Of a DNA stretch of 64,000 nt, positions 59,802 to 64,000 are shown piece after piece; within the stretch, counting starts at the first letter, position 1, and each line of letters starts with the position of its first letter. A program made the position numbers and the translations under genes. The notes below the pieces were generated by a model that was not told the DNA's origin, searched no databases, and saw only the letters and a list, made by a program, of their open reading frames with translations. The stretch spans positions 9,952,842 to 10,016,841 of the forward strand of contig CAIIXF020000011.1 in assembly GCA_903813345.2 (NCBI GenBank). The letters run 5' to 3'. The stretch comes from Owenia fusiformis. Taxonomy: Eukaryota > Annelida > Polychaeta > Sabellida > Oweniidae.

Positions 59802-60949
59802 GTGTAGCTAGTGAAGCCACCGAATGCATGCTCCTAAGGATATTTCCAGACCCTCTGTAGATGCAAAGCCAGTGCAGCTACCTCTATACCCTCTGTAGTG
59901 GCGTAGCCAGTGTAGCTAGCGTATCCCCTGAATGCATGCTCCTAGGCTAACTTCCAGACCGTGTGTAGTCGCGTAGACAGTGTAGCTAGCGTAGCCACAG
60001 CATGCATGCTCCAAAGGTTACCTCCAGACCCTCTGTAGCCGTGAAGCAAGTGTAGCTAGCGTAGATACCGCATGCATGATCCTAAGGATACCTCAAGACC
60101 CTCTATAGCTGCGTAGCCACTGTAGCTAGCGTAGCCCTTGAATGCATGTTCCTACGCTTATATCCAGACCCTGCGTAGCAGCATAGTCAGTGTAGCTAGA
60201 GTAGCCTCCGAATGCCTGCACCTTAGTTTACCTCGAGAACCTCTGTAGCCGCATAGCGAGTGTAGGATACTTGCGTAGCCACCGCATGCATACTCTTTAT
60301 GTTACCTCTATACACTCTGCAGTAGTGTACCAAATGTAGCTAGCGTAGCCACTGAATGCATGCTCCTAGGCTTACATCCAGACCCAGTGTAGCCGCTTAG
60401 CCAATGTGGCTAGCAAAGCCACCGATTGCCTGCTCCTAAGCTTACCTCTAGAACATCTGTAGCCGCGTAGCGAGTGTAGTTAGCGAAGCCATCGAATGCA
60501 TGCTCCTAAGGATATCTCCAGACCCTCTGTAGATGCAAAGCCAGTGTAGCTACCTCTATACCCTCTGTAGTGGCGTAGCCAGTGTAGCTAGCGTATCCCC
60601 TGAATGCATGCTCCTAGGCTAACTTCCAGACCCTCTGTAGCCGTGAAGCAAGTGTAGCTAGCGTAGATACCGCATGCATGCTCCTAAGGATACCTCAAGA
60701 CCCGTTATAGCTGCGTAGCCACTGTAGCTAGCGTAGCCACTGAATGCATGCTCCTACGCTTACTTCCAGACCCTGTGTAGCTGCGTAGACAGTGTAGCTG
60801 GCGTAGCTACCGCATACATTCTCCTAAGGTTACCTCTATACCCTCTGTAGCCGCGTAGCGGGTAGAGCTAGCGTAGCCACCGCATATGCATGCTCCTTAG
60901 GTCACCTCTACTCTGTAGTAGCACACCCAGTCAGATAGCGAAGCTACTT

Positions 60950-61690
60950 AATGCATGCTTCTAGGCTTACATCCAGACCCTGCGTAGCCAGTGTAGCTAG
61001 CGTAGCCACCAAATGTCTGCTCTTAAGATTACCTCATGAACTTCTAAAGCCGCGTAGCGAGTGTAGCTAGCGAACCCATCAAATGCATGCTCTTAAGGAT
61101 ACTCCAGACCCTCTGTAGATGCAAAGCCACCCACCGGCTACCCACCGCGAGCATACTGTCCACGCTAGCTCTATACCCCCGTCTACTTGGGTAGCTAGCG
61201 TAGCCACTGAATGCATGCTCCTAGGTTTATTTCCAGACCCTGTGTAGCCACGTAGACAGTGTAGCTAGCGTAGCTACCGCATACATTCTCCTAAGGTTAC
61301 CTCTATACCCTCTGTAGCCACGTAGTGGGTGTAACTAGCGTAGCCACCGCATGCATTCTCCTTAGGTTACCTCTATATACTCTGTAGAAGCACACCCAGT
61401 GTAGCTAGCGTAGCCCCTGAATGCATGCTCCTAAGGTCACCTCCAGACCCCGTCTATCGCGTAGCCAGTGTAGCTAGCGTAGCCACTGACTGCATGCTCC
61501 TAGGCCTAGACCCTCTGTAGCCGCTTAGCCAGTGTAGCCCCCGAATGCATGCTCCTAGGCTTACCTCCAGAACCTCTGTAGCCGCGTAGCGAGGGTAGCT
61601 AGCGTAGCCGTGGCATGCATGCTCCTAAGGTTACCTCCAGACCCTCTGTAGCCGCGTAGCCTGTATAGCAAGCCTAGCCACAGAATGCAT
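60950..61690 (+). repeat. Diverged right edge of the satellite
   Basis: Monomers here are irregular: CCACCCACCGGCTACCCACC at about 61,128 has no counterpart elsewhere, and units of variable length follow. The satellite ends after GCATGCTCCTAGGCTTG at about 61,700. High divergence at both edges against near-identity in the centre fits homogenisation by unequal exchange. Confidence 0.75.
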
Positions 61691-61700
61691 GCTCCTAGGC

Positions 61701-62368
61701 TTGAATCACTGTAATCTTGTAATCATGCATTTAAAATTGACTCCTAAATGTCCATGGTAGGAGCCAAGGGTACATGATGGGGGGGGGAGGTTGGAACTCT
61801 TACTGGCCAAAATTTCAATCACATGCAGTTTTCAACATTTTTTGGACACTTTCCAAGAGATCTCTGATTCTCAGGGCTGTAAAGTGGGGGGAGGGGTCTC
61901 CAGATATCACCGTATTTAGGATGTTGATCTGACATTATTTATGCAGGGATACCTTCTTGCACCTCCATCTCTAGGCTTTTCTTATCTGATCTTGAATAAT
62001 GGTAATCAAGATAAAAGATAAGGCCCCTCTAATACTTAGCATAAGTCATTTTAATTCATTCAAATCTATGACTTACATAAGATTGGATTGTATTGTATTG
62101 TATATTTTACATTTTCCACAATTAAAATTATTTGAATGATCATCTTAACGATTCAAATGATTTAATAAAATAAACAAAATAGAAGTTCAAACAATACAAA
62201 TCTGAAATTGATGGAATGTGCTTGAAAAAAATGAATTCAGGTTATGCATCTAGTTAACAGCAAGTACGGCTTGAGAGGGAGGTAGGTACCCTGTACAAGT
62301 ATAGTTTTGAAGGGAGTTTGAAGGGGTATGTAACCTTCAAAACTAGGATTTTAACGAGGCTTAGAGGT
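61701..62368. other. AT-rich non-repetitive flank
   Basis: There is no open frame of useful length, no RNA gene and no match to the other families in this window. It has two G-runs (61,780 and 61,887), short TATTGTATTG repeats near 62,090, and an inverted pair AGTTTTGAAGG / CCTTCAAAACT at about 62,305-62,343. Confidence 0.5.
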
Positions 62369-62664
62369 GCAAGGACTCGGATGGATGGATATTCTGTCAT
62401 ATGACTTGCGGCAAACCTACTATTTCTCATTGGTTAACATGGGAATGTCAATTTTCAAAAATATATCATCAATTTTCGACCAATTGTAATTGAGGAAAAA
62501 AATTGAGAAAATTTGGAGGTATTGGAATTGAGGTCAAATTACGTTTTCATCAATAATATAAGTATTTTCATCGCAGGTTAAGTAAACAAAAATTTAAAGG
62601 TGAAGAGGCTTTAACACGTAGTTCAATGAGGGAAAAAAGGTTGCCAAACTTATGGAGGGGAGTG
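62369..62664 (+). mobile_element. Half of the foldback MITE, copy 3
   Basis: This matches the right part of the 875-bp MITE from GCAAGGACTCGGATGG to the terminal TTATGGAGGGGAGTG, followed by TA. The left arm is missing, and a small internal deletion removes part of the AAATTCATCAAATTCATC stretch. A single-ended copy cannot transpose. Confidence 0.85.
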
Positions 62665-62666
62665 TA

Positions 62667-63070
62667 TATTAGAGTAAATTTTTTCAGGATGATCAGACAT
62701 CACATTCTTGAAATACAGTACTTGTTGTCCCATATTTGACCCTTTGAAAGATGAATTCACGCTAGATAATTGGGTAAAAATGTATTTTCCTTCCTAAACA
62801 CCACTTCTAAAATAGGTTTTTCTCAATTTCAAGGCTCAAAGAAATCACCAAATGAAGTCATTTAAAGAAATATACTTTACAACTATTTTTATTTATTTTA
62901 TTACAATGTACTGATAGGGGTGGGGGTCAGAGGCTTACAATCCATGAAGACCACCCCGAATGACTTGCCCCGAAATCATTTTTCATTCAGATCATATGTT
63001 TCTACAACTGTGCCAAGTTTGTTGCTTTCCTGAAAAAGTCGAACTACCAAAGGGACATCTTACTGCGCTA
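62667..63070. other. AT-rich flank between MITE remnant and right tRNA-like array
   Basis: I see no gene or repeat. A short GGGGTGGGGG run lies near 62,920. The array starts at AATTATACTTTGCTTGCAAC, about 63,071. Confidence 0.4.
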
Positions 63071-63096
63071 AATTATACTTTGCTTGCAACATGAAA

Positions 63097-63166
63097 GCAC
63101 TGAGGGTGTAGTGGTAGAATGCTCGCCTGTCATCCAGCTGGCCATGGTTCAATTCCTGGTCAGTGC
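63097..63166 (+). tRNA. tRNA-like unit, plus strand, first of block 7
   Basis: A perfect acceptor pair GCACTGA/TCAGTGC over 70 nt. The D arm is GGGTGTAGTGGTAGAA, a variant of the common GGTTCAGTGGTAGAA. The B-box region is GGTTCAATTCC. TTTTT follows the 3' end by three bases after CAATG. The Gly-template anticodon position is GTC. Confidence 0.55.
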
Positions 63167-63676
63167 AATGTTTTTCATTTAAATACTTATATGAAGAGAA
63201 ATTACTATTTTTATGAATTGTACTTTACTTACAACATAAAAGGACTGATGGTTCAGGGGTAAAATGCTAACCTGTCATCCAACTGGCAGTTGTTCGATTC
63301 CTTGTCAGTGCAATGTTTTTCATTTAAATACTGATATGAAGATAAACTACATCTTTTATGAATTATACTTTACTTACAACATGAAAGCACTGATGGTGTA
63401 GTGGTAGAATGCTTACCTGTAATCCAGCTGGTCATGGGTCGATTCCTGGTCAGTGCATTGTTTTTCATTTAAATACTGTTATGAAGAGAAATTACAATTT
63501 TTATGAATTATATTTTAGGGACAACATGAAAGCACTTATGGTTCAGTGGTAGAATGCTCGCTTGTCATCCATGTGCCCATGGGTCGATTCCTGGTCAGTG
63601 CAATGTTTTTCATTTAAATACTGATATGAAGAGAGACTACATCTTTTATGAATTATACTTTACTTACAACACGAAG

Positions 63677-63746
63677 GCACTGATGGTTCAGTGGTAAAAT
63701 GCTCGCCTGTCATCCAGCTGGCAGTTGTTCGATTCCTTGTCAGTGC
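63677..63746 (+). tRNA. tRNA-like unit, plus strand, GTTCGATTCC B box
   Basis: A 70-nt body with perfect acceptor pairing. The A box is TGGTTCAGTGG, followed by TAAAATGCTCGCCTG, and the B-box core is GTTCGATTCC in a TTGTTCGATTCC context. The T stem around it pairs poorly (AGTTG/CCTTG). TTTTT lies just downstream. Pol III boxes look better preserved than the tRNA fold. Confidence 0.55.
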
Positions 63747-63821
63747 AATGTTTTTCATTTAAATACTGATATGAAGATAAACTACATCTTTTATGAATTA
63801 TACTTTACTTACAACATGAAA

Positions 63822-63891
63822 GCACTGATGGTTCAGTGGTATAATGCTAATCTGTCATCCAGCTGGCCATGGGTCGATTCCTGGTCAGTGC
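63822..63891 (+). tRNA. tRNA-like unit, plus strand, near-consensus
   Basis: Acceptor GCACTGA/TCAGTGC is perfect. D arm GGTTCAGTGGTATAA, anticodon region CTAATCTGTCATCCAG, T arm GGGTCGATTCCTGG. A T5 run follows at CATTGTTTTTC. Anticodon stem pairing in the Gly register is weak. Confidence 0.55.
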
Positions 63892-64000
63892 ATTGTTTTT
63901 CATTTAAATACTGTTATGAAGAGGAATTTCAATTCTTATGAATTATATTTTAGGGACAACATGAAAGCACTGATGGTTCAGTGGTAGAATGCTAAGCTGT

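Larger units (their letters stand above)
26331..61690 (+). repeat. Main 70-bp satellite with higher-order repeats
   Basis: About 500 tandem monomers of 70 bp. A monomer reads roughly GCATGCTCCTAAGGTTACCT, then CCAGACCCTCT, then GTAGC words at offsets 32, 40, 49 and 58, ending CCACCGAAT. The sequence is dense in the palindromes ATGCAT, GCATGC, CCTAGG and GCTAGC, and TAG occurs in all forward frames, so no reading frame of 60 codons survives for tens of kilobases. Monomer variants recur in fixed order, giving higher-order periods. There is no hint of a coding function. The organisation is that of centromeric or other constitutive heterochromatic satellites, but this is not shown by sequence alone. 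Confidence 0.9.
63071..64000 (+). repeat. tRNA-like tandem array, block 7, opposite orientation
   Basis: Seven plus-strand units at 145-bp spacing, with bodies at 63097-63166, 63242-63311, 63387-63456, 63532-63601, 63677-63746, 63822-63891 and 63967 onward (cut by the window edge). Orientation is reversed relative to blocks 1-6. Spacers are of the same types as on the left (ACTTTACTTACAACATGAAA; TTTTAGGGACAACATGAAA). Confidence 0.9.

Noticed and set aside
26331-61690. CENP-B box or telomere repeats in the satellite
   Set aside because: I saw no TTCG....A..CGGG-type box and no TTAGGG runs in the monomers I read. A pattern search would settle it.
61701-63070. A host gene or exon in the right single-copy flank
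   Set aside because: No long frame, no splice-site-bounded coding stretch and no recognisable domain was seen in either strand.

Overview
The window looks like repeat-dense, non-genic DNA from a metazoan nuclear genome. The retroelement, mariner, Tc1 and foldback families suggest a marine invertebrate, but the sequence does not fix the phylum. I found no intact host protein-coding gene. Almost every open frame of 60-100 codons lies in a tandem repeat or a transposon arm. The recognisable proteins are broken transposon genes: a DIRS/Ngaro-like gag and reverse transcriptase, three mariner transposase N-termini and a Tc1 transposase C-terminus.

Layout. (1) 1-23,350 and 63,071-64,000 carry about 95 copies of a ~145-bp tandem unit. 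Each unit is a 70-nt tRNA-like sequence plus a ~75-bp AT-rich spacer. The tRNA-like part keeps a 7-bp acceptor stem, an A box, a B box and a downstream T5 run. It aligns base for base in length with metazoan tRNA-Gly(GCC), but the anticodon arm has changed. Units are on the minus strand on the left and on the plus strand on the right, so the two arrays face each other across the central satellite. (2) The left array is interrupted by a 4.2-kb foldback element with ~1.3-kb inverted arms (964-5,148), three related mariner-derived copies (7,346-8,410; 12,806-13,863; 19,758-22,553), a fourth mariner remnant (~12,131-12,160), and a retroelement fragment (9,163-11,205) that itself carries a 756-bp element. 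The third mariner copy contains a Tc1-like element and a CCCTATCACACC-ended element. (3) 23,350-61,700 is a ~38-kb satellite of 70-bp GTAGC-rich monomers. Its first ~760 bp are inverted, and the switch coincides with a 12-bp palindrome. From about 26 kb it forms higher-order repeats: local periods of 1.82, 1.19, 1.39 and 1.93 kb and a superperiod of ~8.3 kb, with near-identical copies and one 3.3-kb internal duplication. It hosts a 279-bp MITE with a 9-bp target duplication and an 875-bp foldback MITE. (4) 61,700-63,070 is AT-rich, mostly single-copy DNA with half of another foldback MITE.

The parts do not form a metabolic or operonic system. The most interesting structure is a homogenised satellite flanked by convergent arrays of Pol III-type tRNA-like units, which resembles tDNA-bounded heterochromatin in other eukaryotes. 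Whether these units are transcribed or act as barriers is inference. All repeat counts and periods were read by eye and are approximate.
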